From Catellatospora bangladeshensis (lineage in GTDB: Bacteria > Actinomycetota > Actinomycetes > Mycobacteriales > Micromonosporaceae), in NCBI RefSeq assembly GCF_016862575.1, contig NZ_BONF01000016.1, forward strand, positions 186,001 through 250,000: a stretch of 64,000 nucleotides of DNA, in the 5' to 3' direction. The notes below the pieces were generated by a model. That model did not search any database. It was given only the letters and a program-made list of their open reading frames with translations, and had not been told where the DNA came from. A program made the position numbers and the translations under genes. Positions 32,396-40,748 of the stretch are shown here, in pieces. How positions within the stretch are numbered: the first letter of the stretch is position 1; every line of letters begins with the position of its first letter.

Positions 32396-33586
32396 ATGCT
32401 GATTCCTCGCAGATCACTCCTGACCGGACTGATCGCCGTGCCCGCCGCCGGTGCCGCCGGGGCCCTGCTCGGCGGCGCACCCGCCGGCGCCGCGCCCGCC
32501 GCGATCGACCGCACCGCGTTCAAGCTGCGCCGCCGCGCCGGCTCCTACGCCGCCGCGATCGCCGGGCTCGACGCCGCCCTGCCCAACGTGACCGTGCAGC
32601 AGGTCCTCGACGACGGCAACCGCGTCGCCACCCGGCTGACCGCGAGCGAGGGCGCCGCGCTGGTCACCAACTTCGCCGCCGGGTTCCGCTTCGAGAGCGG
32701 CGACGTCGGCACCGCCGAATGGATGCCGCAGGGCATCACCACCAGCTCCGACGCGCTCGACTCCGGGGTGTACGAGGACCGCAAGGCGGTGCTCGTCTCC
32801 TGGTACTCCACGGCCGTCGACGGGGAGAAGGGCGTACGGGTCAGCTTCGTCAACCGCACCGACCCGGCCGCCCCGCGCTACCGGCACGTGCTGCTAGTCG
32901 AGCCGTACACCTCGGGCGGGGTGCACAGCTTCCGCCCGATCAACGTGCACGCGGGCGGCATCGCCTGGTACGGCCACCACCTCTACGTCGTGGACACCAA
33001 CCGCGGCCTGCGGATCTTCGACCTGAACCACCTGTGGCAGACGTCCACCACCAGCTCCACCACGTGCGGCCGCCAGTCTGACGGCAGCTACCAGGCGTTC
33101 GGGTACAAGTACGTGCTGCCGCAGTCGCTGGCCTACGACCAGGTCGGCACCGGTGGGCTCGTGTTCTCGTTCATCTCGCTGGACCGCAGCACCAGCCCGG
33201 ACAGCCTCCTGATCGGGGAGTACGGCAACCCCGGCACGGGCACCCGGCTGGCCCGCTGGGGCGTCGACTACACCGACCGCGAGCTGGTCCACGACTCCGG
33301 CTCGACCACCGACGCCACCGCGAGCTGGGCGTACCGGGTGGACGTGACGTCGATGCAGGGCGCGCTCAGCCTGAACGGCAAGTATTTCCTGTCCACCAGC
33401 GACGGCGACGCCAACGACGGCGACCTGGCCACGTGGACGCCGGGCGGCAGCGTGGTCATGCACTACGACACGCTGCCGATCGGCTGCGAGGACCTCACCT
33501 ACCGCCCGAGCGTCGACGAACTCTGGACCGTCACCGAGTACGCCGGCCGCCGCGTCGCCATCTCCGTCAAAGCGGGTGCCTTCTAA
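32396..33586 (+). CDS. Tat-exported protein of unknown function
   Basis: A 396-residue exported protein. The N-terminus has a twin-arginine motif (PRRSLLTGLIAVP) followed by an Ala-rich hydrophobic stretch ending in GAAPA. The mature part begins with a helical segment, then a repeating beta pattern (ESGDVGTAEWMPQGITTSSD, YGHHLYVVDTNRGLRIFDLN, GCEDLTYRPSVDELWTVTEY) suggesting a beta-propeller. I do not recognise a catalytic motif. An AT-rich stretch (near 32325-32350) probably holds the promoter. The stop is followed by an inverted repeat. Confidence 0.75.
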   Translation: MLIPRRSLLTGLIAVPAAGAAGALLGGAPAGAAPAAIDRTAFKLRRRAGSYAAAIAGLDAALPNVTVQQVLDDGNRVATRLTASEGAALVTNFAAGFRFESGDVGTAEWMPQGITTSSDALDSGVYEDRKAVLVSWYSTAVDGEKGVRVSFVNRTDPAAPRYRHVLLVEPYTSGGVHSFRPINVHAGGIAWYGHHLYVVDTNRGLRIFDLNHLWQTSTTSSTTCGRQSDGSYQAFGYKYVLPQSLAYDQVGTGGLVFSFISLDRSTSPDSLLIGEYGNPGTGTRLARWGVDYTDRELVHDSGSTTDATASWAYRVDVTSMQGALSLNGKYFLSTSDGDANDGDLATWTPGGSVVMHYDTLPIGCEDLTYRPSVDELWTVTEYAGRRVAISVKAGAF

Positions 33587-33615
33587 CCCACCCCCGCCGC
33601 CCTGAAGGCCCGCAC

Positions 33616-33667
33616 TTTCGGGGAAACTGCGCGAATACGAGCGGCGAAAGCCACAGTTTCCCCGAAA
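33616..33667. terminator. Inverted repeat between convergent genes
   Basis: TTTCGGGGAAACTG (33616-33629) pairs perfectly with CAGTTTCCCCGAAA (33654-33667). Probable bidirectional terminator between the Tat-exported protein gene and the convergent DUF1330-like gene. Confidence 0.75.
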
Positions 33668-33704
33668 CTGCAGCCGGACCCGGCGGAGCGGTTCCGTGGC
33701 GTGG

Positions 33705-33992
33705 TCAGACGAGGGTGACGCGGTGGATGTCGGTGCGGGCGACCGCCGCGTCGCGTTCGGCGGCCAGGGTGGTGCGGCGGGGGTCGGTCATGTACGCGTC
33801 CAGCGCGGCCTGTGAGGGGACCGAGATGAGCTGGATCTCGGTCGGCGCGCCGTCGGCGCCGTCGGTGCGGGCCCGCTGCAGCAGCGTGCAGCCGTGGTCA
33901 TCGAAAAGGGCCAGGACCTTGTCCTCGTACGCCGCCAGCGCCGCCTCGGCCCCGGGATGTGCCCACAGCAGCACGCACAGGTTGATCGTCAC
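33705..33992 (-). CDS. Small dimeric alpha/beta-barrel protein (DUF1330-like)
   Basis: A 95-residue protein beginning VTINLCVLLWAHPGAEAALA, followed by AYEDKVLALFDDHGCTLLQR and QLISVPSQAALDAYMTDPRR. That is the ferredoxin-like dimeric alpha+beta barrel pattern of DUF1330/antibiotic biosynthesis monooxygenase-like proteins. The GTG start at 33992 follows gggggat; the frame is open further upstream, but that part overlaps a hairpin. Function unknown. Confidence 0.7.
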   Translation of the reverse strand: MTINLCVLLWAHPGAEAALAAYEDKVLALFDDHGCTLLQRARTDGADGAPTEIQLISVPSQAALDAYMTDPRRTTLAAERDAAVARTDIHRVTLV

Positions 33993-34000
33993 GGCATCCC

Positions 34001-34068
34001 CCGACCTGATCGAAGCTCCATCCACGCCGTTCTAGCAGCACGGATGGAGCCTCGATCAGCGGGGTCGG
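34001..34068. terminator. Hairpin after the GH2 gene
   Basis: TGATCGA-GCTCCATCC (from 34007) pairs with GGATGGAGC-TCGATCA (to 34058), extended by CCGAC/GTCGG at the ends with bulges. It lies 13 bases beyond the GH2 stop and just before the next minus-strand gene, fitting a terminator for GH2. Confidence 0.7.
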
Positions 34069-34081
34069 CCGCGTCCCAGCG

Positions 34082-36856
34082 CTACGGCGCCCAGGGGCTC
34101 ACCAGCGCCCAGGTGGTGTCGGCGGCGTAGCCGGCCGGGCTGTCGTACGGGTGCGGCCCGCCGTTGCCGGCCACCCAAACCTCGGCGGCGTAGTGCCGCA
34201 CGCTGAGGCTGGGCAGGTTCGAGCTGACCAGGCTCACGTTCCCGGTGCCGTACCGCCCGGCCTGCGGGCAGAACGTCGCGTCGGCGTCGAAGAGCGCCGA
34301 CCCGTCGCGCGCGTCCTTGCGCACCCGGAAGTTCGCGTGCCGCAGGTAGTGCCCCGCGAAGTTGCGCGACTCGAACGAGTAGCACGTCGGATCGGCCAGC
34401 CCGCGCCGGACCACGAACGTGGCGTCCGCCTTGAGCGTGGCCGAGCTGGACGCGTTCACCACCGAGGTCACCCCGAGGCCGGCGCTGTGCGCGAGGAACC
34501 GGTCGGTGTACCCCGGCGTGACGACCTGGAGCGACCGCGCCTGGTCGAGCGGTAGGTCGACGCCGCTGCGCCACCACGGCGAGCTGCCCCGCCAGGTCGC
34601 GTCGGCCGCGAACGACGCCGGGTTGTCCCACGCGTTGGCCCCGCTGCTGTTGGAGATCCACACCTCGGAGTTGATGTGCCGCAGGTAGCGGCCGGGGAAG
34701 TTGTACGACTCCAGCGAAACCCCACCGGCGGCGAGCCCGGCCCGCTGGCAGAACGTGGCGTCGGCGGCGTACAGCGACGTGCCGTCGTTCGGGGCGAGCT
34801 GCACCCGGTAGCCGGAGTGGCGCAGGAACTGCCCCGGCACGTCCCGGGACTCGAACGACAGGCAGGACGCCGAGGCCAGCCCCTGCCGCACCCAGAACGT
34901 GGACGCCTTCTTCACCGCGTCGGTGCTCGTGCCGGAGACGACCTGGGTGACGCTCGGCGAGCCGCTGTGGCTCAGGTACTTCGTGGTGTGCCCGGATGTG
35001 GTGACCCGGAGCGAGGCGAGCTGCCCGACGGGCAGATAGCTGCCCTGCGCGGCGGCGAGCACGGACAGGTTCACCGCGCGGGCCTGCGCGAAGTCCATCT
35101 TCTGGATCTGCCGGTCGTACGTGAAGAACCCGTTGACCTCGTTCTCGACGTCGGTGGGTTCGGTGTAGACGCTGGCGGACAGGCCGCGGCCGTCGATGAG
35201 GTTGCGCAGCTGCCCGGTGGCCTCGACGTAGCGCCGGGTGAGGGTCGCCGAGTCCGGGGTCATCTCGTACGCGAACCCGTTGCCGGGCGACCACTCGTGG
35301 CCGGTCACGCGCAGCCCGATGCCGCCGTACTCGCCGAGCACGGCGATGCGGGTCGCGGTGGGCAGGGCGGTGGTGCCGGGCCCGACGTAGATGTGGTCGT
35401 CGATGACGTCGCCGTTGCCGCCGTCGAAGCCGCAGCAGTTGGAGCCGGAGTTGTTGGTGACCAGGCGGGACGGGTCCCAGCTCTTGACCAGGTCGGCGAT
35501 GCGGGCCGGGTCGTACTCGCCCCAGCCCTCGTTGAACGGCACCCAGAGCACGATCGAGGTGATGCCCTTGAGCTGGTCGATCATCCGGCGCAGCTCGGAC
35601 TCGAACACGGTGCGGTCGGCCGCCGAGGGGGTGAAGCCGGTCTTCATGGCGGGCATGTCCTGCCAGACCATGAGCCCGAGGCGGTCGGCGTGGTAGAACC
35701 AGCGGGCCGGTTCGACCTTGATGTGCTTGCGCACCATGTTGAAGCCGAGCGCCTTCTGCTGCTCCAGGTCGAAGCGCAGCGCGGCGTCGGTGGGTGCGGT
35801 GTAGATGCCGTCGGGCCAGTAGCCCTGGTCGAGGGTGCCCAGCTGGAACACGAACTTCCCGTTGAGCACGGGCCGCAGCACGCCGTCGACCATGGCCTTG
35901 CCGATGGAGCGCATGCCGAAGTAGCCGCCGACCGCGTCGCCGCCGTTGGTGCCGGTGAGCGTGACGCGCAGGTCGTACAGGAACGGGTCGTCGGGGGTCC
36001 ACAGCCGCGCGCTCGGGATCGGGATGCGCAGGTGGGCGCCGGGTGTGCCGGTGACGGTGCTGACCACCGTGCCGCCGGACAGGACCTGGGCCTGCACCCC
36101 GCTGGCGCCGCCGGTGGTCTGCACGACCAGGTCGAGCACGCCCGCGGGCAGGTCGGGGACGGTGTCCAGGCGGGTGATGCGGGCGGCGTTCGCGGGCTCC
36201 AGCCACACCGTCTGCCAGATGCCGCTGGCCGCGGTGTAGAAGATGCCGCTCGGGTTCAGGCGCTGCTTGCCCACCGGGATGCCGGCCGCGTCGACGGGGG
36301 AGTGCACCCCGACGATGATCTCGTTGGTGCCGCCGTTGAGGGCGCCGGTGATGTCGAAGGTGAACGCGTCGAAGCCGCCGCTGTGGCTGCCGACGCTGAC
36401 GCCGTTGACCCAGACCTGGGCGGTGTAGGTGACCGCGCCGAAGTTGAGCAGGATGCGGCGGCCGGTCCAGCCCGCGGGCACGGTGAAGGAACGCTTGTAC
36501 CACATGTAGTTCTGGTGCCGCATGATGCCGGAAAGGGCCGATTCGATCGGGTACGGGACCAGCGCGGTCTCCGCGAGCGTCTGCCCGAACGGCGGGCTGG
36601 CCAGCGACGACGCGCCGGCGAACTGCCACTGGCCGTTGAGGCTCTGCCAGTCGGGGCGGGTGAGCTGCGGGCGCGGATACTCCGGCAGCGGGTTGGTCAG
36701 CGAGACCTGGCTCGTCCAGGGCGTGGTCAGCGGCGGGGTCTTCGGAACGTACGGCCCGGCGTGCGCGGGCTGCGCCACGGCCAGCGCCGGGGCGAGCGCC
36801 AGGAGTGCCGAGACGAGGACGGCCAGGGGACGGCCGGGGAATGTGGACAGTCGCAT
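34082..36856 (-). CDS. Secreted GH2 glycoside hydrolase with tandem AbfB (CBM42) domains
   Basis: A 924-residue exported enzyme. A Sec signal peptide (1-32, ...AQPAHA) is followed by the GH2 sugar-binding jelly roll (SLNGQWQFAG ... WYKRSFTVPAGWTGRRILLN), an Ig-like domain, and the GH2 barrel with NMVRKHIKVEPARWFYHADR, acid/base Glu in VLWVPFNEGWGEYDP and nucleophile Glu in IAVLGEYGGIG. Two tandem AbfB domains occupy about 625-924 (repeated FLRHSGY, YLRHINSEVWI and YLRHANFRVRK motifs); AbfB modules bind arabinofuranose. Some Streptomyces GH2 enzymes are exo-galactofuranosidases, so a furanosidase role is plausible here given the YtfQ-like importer across the divergent promoter. Confidence 0.88.
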   Translation of the reverse strand: MRLSTFPGRPLAVLVSALLALAPALAVAQPAHAGPYVPKTPPLTTPWTSQVSLTNPLPEYPRPQLTRPDWQSLNGQWQFAGASSLASPPFGQTLAETALVPYPIESALSGIMRHQNYMWYKRSFTVPAGWTGRRILLNFGAVTYTAQVWVNGVSVGSHSGGFDAFTFDITGALNGGTNEIIVGVHSPVDAAGIPVGKQRLNPSGIFYTAASGIWQTVWLEPANAARITRLDTVPDLPAGVLDLVVQTTGGASGVQAQVLSGGTVVSTVTGTPGAHLRIPIPSARLWTPDDPFLYDLRVTLTGTNGGDAVGGYFGMRSIGKAMVDGVLRPVLNGKFVFQLGTLDQGYWPDGIYTAPTDAALRFDLEQQKALGFNMVRKHIKVEPARWFYHADRLGLMVWQDMPAMKTGFTPSAADRTVFESELRRMIDQLKGITSIVLWVPFNEGWGEYDPARIADLVKSWDPSRLVTNNSGSNCCGFDGGNGDVIDDHIYVGPGTTALPTATRIAVLGEYGGIGLRVTGHEWSPGNGFAYEMTPDSATLTRRYVEATGQLRNLIDGRGLSASVYTEPTDVENEVNGFFTYDRQIQKMDFAQARAVNLSVLAAAQGSYLPVGQLASLRVTTSGHTTKYLSHSGSPSVTQVVSGTSTDAVKKASTFWVRQGLASASCLSFESRDVPGQFLRHSGYRVQLAPNDGTSLYAADATFCQRAGLAAGGVSLESYNFPGRYLRHINSEVWISNSSGANAWDNPASFAADATWRGSSPWWRSGVDLPLDQARSLQVVTPGYTDRFLAHSAGLGVTSVVNASSSATLKADATFVVRRGLADPTCYSFESRNFAGHYLRHANFRVRKDARDGSALFDADATFCPQAGRYGTGNVSLVSSNLPSLSVRHYAAEVWVAGNGGPHPYDSPAGYAADTTWALVSPWAP

Positions 36857-36964
36857 GCGTCGCGCTCCCTACGGGGTGGCGGGCGGACCGGGGGACGGCA
36901 TGTCCGATGTCAGAAAGGTTTCGTAACGGTGCAGACACGACATCTTGTCGTCACCGGACTCGGT

Positions 36965-36982
36965 CTGTATAACGTTATAGAG
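36965..36982. promoter_or_regulatory. Palindrome 1 in the furanose-locus promoter
   Basis: CTnTATAACGTTATAnAG with a perfect 12-base core (36968-36979) and central CG, typical of LacI-family operators. It lies 109 bases before the GH2 ATG and 128 bases before the importer ATG. The LacI protein at 41818 is the likely binder. Confidence 0.7.
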
Positions 36983-36996
36983 CGAGGGTCGTTGAT

Positions 36997-37018
36997 CGCA
37001 ATCGCCGGAACGATTGCG
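36997..37018. promoter_or_regulatory. Palindrome 2 in the furanose-locus promoter
   Basis: CGCAATCG (36997-37004) pairs with CGATTGCG (37011-37018) around a 6-base spacer. Unrelated in sequence to its neighbours, it may bind a second regulator. Confidence 0.6.
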
Positions 37019-37066
37019 CCGCAACATTTTCGGCGGCTCCCGTTAGTGCAGTAAGAATGCCCTCCT

Positions 37067-37086
37067 TTATTGACGTACGTCAATAA
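37067..37086. promoter_or_regulatory. Palindrome 3 in the furanose-locus promoter
   Basis: TTATTGACGTACGTCAATAA, a perfect 20-base palindrome, 23 bases before the solute-binding protein ATG. Its TTGACG could also be the -35 of a promoter. A protein bound here would block the importer operon only. Confidence 0.7.
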
Positions 37087-37109
37087 CACCGCAGAAGGAG
37101 AGTCCCCTC

Positions 37110-38180
37110 ATGTTCCGCACCCGATCACTGACCATCGCCGCGACCCTCGTCCTCGGCGGCGCGTTCCTCAGCGCCTGCACCAAGGGCGAGGAGACCGGCA
37201 CCCCGACGGACGGCGGCAGCGCCGGTGCGCAGGTGGTGGCCTCGGCCAGCCCCGGCGGCGAAGGCTGCACGCTGCAGTCGTACGGCGGCACCAAGTTCGA
37301 CCTCAAGGACGCGATCGTCGGCTTCTCCCAGTCGGAGAAGGAGGCGAACCCGTTCCGCATCGCCGAGACCCAGTCCATCAAGGACGAGGCCGCGAAGCTC
37401 GGCGTCAAGAAGCTGCTCGTCACCAACGCGCAGTCGCAGCTGTCCAAGCAGGTCAGTGACATCCAGGACATGCTCGCCCAGGGCGCGCAGTTCCTGATCG
37501 TCGCGCCGCTCAACTCCGACGGCCTGGAGCCCGCGCTCAAGGCGGCCGCGGACAAGAAGGTCCCGGTGCTCACCATCGACCGCAAGGTCAACGCGACCGC
37601 GTGCAAGGACTACGTCGCGTTCCTCGGCTCGAACTTCGTCGAGCAGGGCAAGCGTGCCGCCGACGCGATGGTCAAGGCGACCGGCGGCAAGGGCAAGGTG
37701 GCCATCCTGCTCGGCTCGTCGGGCAACAACGTGACCACCGACCGCACCAACGGCTTCGTCGACCAGATCAAGGCGACGGCGCCCGGCATCGAGATCGTGG
37801 CCCAGCAGACCGGCGAGTTCGCCCGGGACAAGGGCCAGCAGGTGACCGAGCAGCTGCTGCTGAGCAACCCGGGCATCACGGCGATCTACGCCGAGAACGA
37901 CGAGATGGCGCTGGGCGCGGTCACCGCGATCAAGGGCGCGGGCAAGAAGCCCGGCACCGACATCAAGATCGTGTCGATCGACGGCACCGCCAACGCGGTG
38001 AAGGCCATCGTCGCCGGTGAGATCAACGCCGTGATCGAGTCCAACCCGCGCTTCGGCCCGCTGGCGTTCGCCACCGCGCAGAAGTTCCTGGGCGGCGAGT
38101 CCATCCCCGCCAACGTCATCATCTCCGACCGCGAGTACGACTCCGCGAACGCGGCGGCGTCCCTGAGCAGCGCCTACTGA
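37110..38180 (+). CDS. ytfQ: YtfQ-like sugar-binding lipoprotein
   Basis: A 356-residue periplasmic-binding-protein-like lipoprotein; lipobox LSAC near residue 25. The mature part resembles the galactofuranose-binding YtfQ: DAIVGFSQSEKEANPFRIAE, TIDRKVN, VAQQTGEFARDKGQQVTEQL and AIYAENDEMALGAVTAIK followed by KPGTDIKIVSIDG. The line of conserved blocks, including the QTGEF-R-KG segment, separates it from plain ribose-binding proteins. It heads a four-gene importer operon; ligands may be galactofuranose or arabinofuranose. An aaggaga site precedes the ATG. Confidence 0.85.
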   Translation: MFRTRSLTIAATLVLGGAFLSACTKGEETGTPTDGGSAGAQVVASASPGGEGCTLQSYGGTKFDLKDAIVGFSQSEKEANPFRIAETQSIKDEAAKLGVKKLLVTNAQSQLSKQVSDIQDMLAQGAQFLIVAPLNSDGLEPALKAAADKKVPVLTIDRKVNATACKDYVAFLGSNFVEQGKRAADAMVKATGGKGKVAILLGSSGNNVTTDRTNGFVDQIKATAPGIEIVAQQTGEFARDKGQQVTEQLLLSNPGITAIYAENDEMALGAVTAIKGAGKKPGTDIKIVSIDGTANAVKAIVAGEINAVIESNPRFGPLAFATAQKFLGGESIPANVIISDREYDSANAAASLSSAY

Positions 38181-38195
38181 CGCTGCGCCAGTGCC

Positions 38196-38234
38196 GGAAG
38201 TGCGCCTGCCGAACGCCGCGGCAGGCGCACTTCC
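38196..38234 (+). terminator. Attenuator hairpin after the binding-protein gene
   Basis: Perfect 15-base arms GGAAGTGCGCCTGCC / GGCAGGCGCACTTCC with a 9-base loop, between the binding protein and ATPase genes. Such hairpins give more binding protein than membrane components by partial termination or 3'-end protection. Confidence 0.75.
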
Positions 38235-38266
38235 CACGATCGGGACGCGAAAGGAGAGAGCACCCG

Positions 38267-39787
38267 ATGACCGAACCCGTGCTGGACGTACGCGGGGTCA
38301 GCAAGAGATTCCCGGGCGTGCTCGCGCTGGACGACGTGTCGCTGACCGTCGCCCCCGGCGAGGTGCACGCCCTCGTCGGCGAGAACGGCGCCGGCAAGTC
38401 CACCCTCATCAAGATCCTCACCGGGGTGTACCGGCCCGACGCCGGGCAGGTGCACTACCTCGGGCAGCCCGTCGGGTTCGGGCGCCCGCTGGACGCGCAG
38501 GCGGCCGGGATCTCCACCATCTACCAGGAGGTCAACCTCGTCCCGCTGATGAGCGTCGCCCGCAACCTGTTCCTCGGCCGCGAGCCGCGCGGCCGGTTCG
38601 GGCTAATCGACACGGCGCGGATGAACCGCGAGGCCGGCGAGGTGCTGGCCCGCTTCGGCATCACGGTCGACCCGCGGCTGCCGCTGCACTCGCTGGGCCT
38701 CGGGGCGCAGCAGATGGTCGCGCTGGCCCGCGCGGTCGCGGTCGACGCCAAGGTCGTCATCATGGACGAGCCGACCTCGTCGCTGGAGCCCCGCGAGGTG
38801 GAGACCCTCTTCCGGGTGGTACGCGAGCTGAGCGGGCGGGGCATCGCGATCATCTACGTCAGCCACCGGCTCGACGAGCTCTACCAGCTCTGCGACCGGG
38901 TCACCGTGCTGCGCGACGGCCGCCGCGTCCACACCGGCGAGCTGGCGCAGCTGGACCGGCTGAGCCTGATCTCGCTGATGCTCGGCCGCGACGTGGCCGA
39001 CGTCCGCCGCCACGGGCTGACCGGCTTCTCCGCGCACGACGCGGGCGATGTCGAGCCGATCCTGCGGGTGCGCGACCTGACCGTGCGGCACCAGCTGCAC
39101 GGCGTCTCGTTCGACGTGCGCCCCGGCGAGGTCACGGGACTGGGCGGGCTGCTCGGCTCGGGCCGGTCCGAGACCGCGAAGGCGGTGGTCGGTGCGCTGG
39201 GCGCGGACGGCGGCACGGTCGACATGGCCGGGCGGCGGCTCAAGCGCCGCACCCCGGCGGGCGCGATCCGGGCCGGGATGGCGATGCTGCCCGAGGACCG
39301 CAAGGCCGAGGGCATCATCCCCGGCCTGAGCGTGCGCGAGAACATCGTGCTCGCCGCGCTGCCCCGGCTGTCGCGCTTCGGCGTGGTCTCCCGGGCACGG
39401 CAGGACCGGGTCGTGGAGACGTTCATGAAGCGGCTGCGCATCAAGGCCGCCAGCCCTGAGCAGAAGGTGTCCGAGCTGTCCGGCGGCAACCAGCAGAAGG
39501 TGCTGCTGGCCCGCTGGCTGTGCCTCAACCCGCGGCTGCTGCTGCTCGACGAGCCCACCCGCGGCATCGACGTGGGGGCCAAGGCCGAGGTGCAGGCGCT
39601 CATCGACGAGCTGGCCGCCGAGGGCCTGGCCGTCGTGCTGATCTCCTCCGACCTGGAGGAGCTGGTCGAGGGGGCGGACCGCATCGTGGTGCTGCGCGCC
39701 GGCGCCGTCGTCGGCGAGCTGTCCGGCGACGACGTCACCGAGGACAACATCATGGCCGCGCTGGCACAGGAGGCAGCCCATGACTGA
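38267..39787 (+). CDS. ytfR: Sugar ABC importer ATPase, two nucleotide-binding domains (YtfR-like)
   Basis: A 506-residue duplicated ABC ATPase of the ribose/galactose type. The first domain has Walker A GENGAGKST, signature HSLGLGAQQMVALARAVA and Walker B VVIMDEPTSSLEP. The second has the degenerate Walker A region GLGGLLGSGRSETAK, signature ELSGGNQQKVLLARWL and Walker B LLLLDEPTRGIDVG. An intact first site with a divergent second site is normal for this family. It overlaps the first permease gene by 8 bases and powers the two-permease importer. Confidence 0.93.
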   Translation: MTEPVLDVRGVSKRFPGVLALDDVSLTVAPGEVHALVGENGAGKSTLIKILTGVYRPDAGQVHYLGQPVGFGRPLDAQAAGISTIYQEVNLVPLMSVARNLFLGREPRGRFGLIDTARMNREAGEVLARFGITVDPRLPLHSLGLGAQQMVALARAVAVDAKVVIMDEPTSSLEPREVETLFRVVRELSGRGIAIIYVSHRLDELYQLCDRVTVLRDGRRVHTGELAQLDRLSLISLMLGRDVADVRRHGLTGFSAHDAGDVEPILRVRDLTVRHQLHGVSFDVRPGEVTGLGGLLGSGRSETAKAVVGALGADGGTVDMAGRRLKRRTPAGAIRAGMAMLPEDRKAEGIIPGLSVRENIVLAALPRLSRFGVVSRARQDRVVETFMKRLRIKAASPEQKVSELSGGNQQKVLLARWLCLNPRLLLLDEPTRGIDVGAKAEVQALIDELAAEGLAVVLISSDLEELVEGADRIVVLRAGAVVGELSGDDVTEDNIMAALAQEAAHD

Positions 39788-40748
39788 CACGACAGCGGTC
39801 CCGGCCGCCTCCGTCGACCGCGCCCGGCTGGCCCGCTGGGCCCAGGACTACGGGGTGTACGCGGCCGTCGCCGCGCTGGTGCTGTTCAACATCGCGTTCA
39901 CCGACAACTTCCTGCAGACCGCGACGCTGCGCACGCAGCTCGTGCAGGTGGCCCCCGTGGTCATCGCGGCGCTGGGCATGGCGATGGTCATCGGCAGCGA
40001 GGGCGTCGACCTGTCCGTCGGCTCGGTGATGGCGCTGGCCGCGGCGGTGCTGCCGCTCTACATCGGATACGGGTTCTGGCCCGCGGTGCTCGTCGCGCTG
40101 CTGGTCGGGGCGCTGGTCGGGGTGGTCAACGGCACCCTGGTCGCCGTGGTCGGGCTGCAGCCGATCGTGGCCACGCTGGCGCTGCTGGTCGGCGGCCGGG
40201 GCCTGGCCCTGGTCTTCGCCGACGGGCAGCTCAAGGGCATCACCAACCCGACCCTGCTGGAGCTGGGCACCGGCGAGCTGCTGGGCGTGCCGTACACGGT
40301 GCTCATCGCCGGGGTGCTCGCGCTCGTCATCGGGTTCGTCGTGCGGGGCACCGTGTACGGGCGGCAGCTCGTCGCGGTCGGCGGCAACCGGGCGGCGAGC
40401 GCGCTGGCCGGGCTGCCCGTCAAGCGGGTGCTGATCGGCACGTACGCGCTGTGCGCGGTGCTCGCCGCGCTGGCCGGGGTGCTGGCCACGGCCCGGCTCG
40501 GCGCCAGCGACCCGTCCGCGATCGGCAACCTGATGGAGCTGTCGGCGATCACCGCCGTGGTGGTCGGCGGGACCCCGCTGTCCGGCGGCAGCATCCGGGT
40601 GCTCGGCACGGTCGCCGGGGCGCTGCTGATGCAGCTGGTGCGGGCCATGCTGATCAACCACGACCTGCCCGACTCGTCGGCGCAGATGATCCAGGCGGCC
40701 ATCATCCTGGCCGCGGTCTACATCGCACGGGAACGGCGTACCCGATGA
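39780..40748 (+). CDS. ytfT: Sugar ABC importer permease (YtfT-like)
   Basis: A 322-residue membrane protein of the BPD_transp_2 family with 8-10 helices. It contains MAMVIGSEGVDLSVGSVMAL, the conserved I-x-G-(G/E)-x-D-L-S-V-G-S block of ribose-type permeases, and VVGGTPLSGGSIRVLGTVAG near the end. It overlaps the ATPase gene by 8 bases and the next permease by 4 (ATGA). The substrate is probably a furanose sugar. Confidence 0.92.
   Translation: MTDTTAVPAASVDRARLARWAQDYGVYAAVAALVLFNIAFTDNFLQTATLRTQLVQVAPVVIAALGMAMVIGSEGVDLSVGSVMALAAAVLPLYIGYGFWPAVLVALLVGALVGVVNGTLVAVVGLQPIVATLALLVGGRGLALVFADGQLKGITNPTLLELGTGELLGVPYTVLIAGVLALVIGFVVRGTVYGRQLVAVGGNRAASALAGLPVKRVLIGTYALCAVLAALAGVLATARLGASDPSAIGNLMELSAITAVVVGGTPLSGGSIRVLGTVAGALLMQLVRAMLINHDLPDSSAQMIQAAIILAAVYIARERRTR

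Noticed and set aside
34676-37054. A 790-codon open frame opposite the GH2 gene
   Set aside because: It is also a GC-bias shadow; it runs through the intergenic palindromes and has no recognisable domain.
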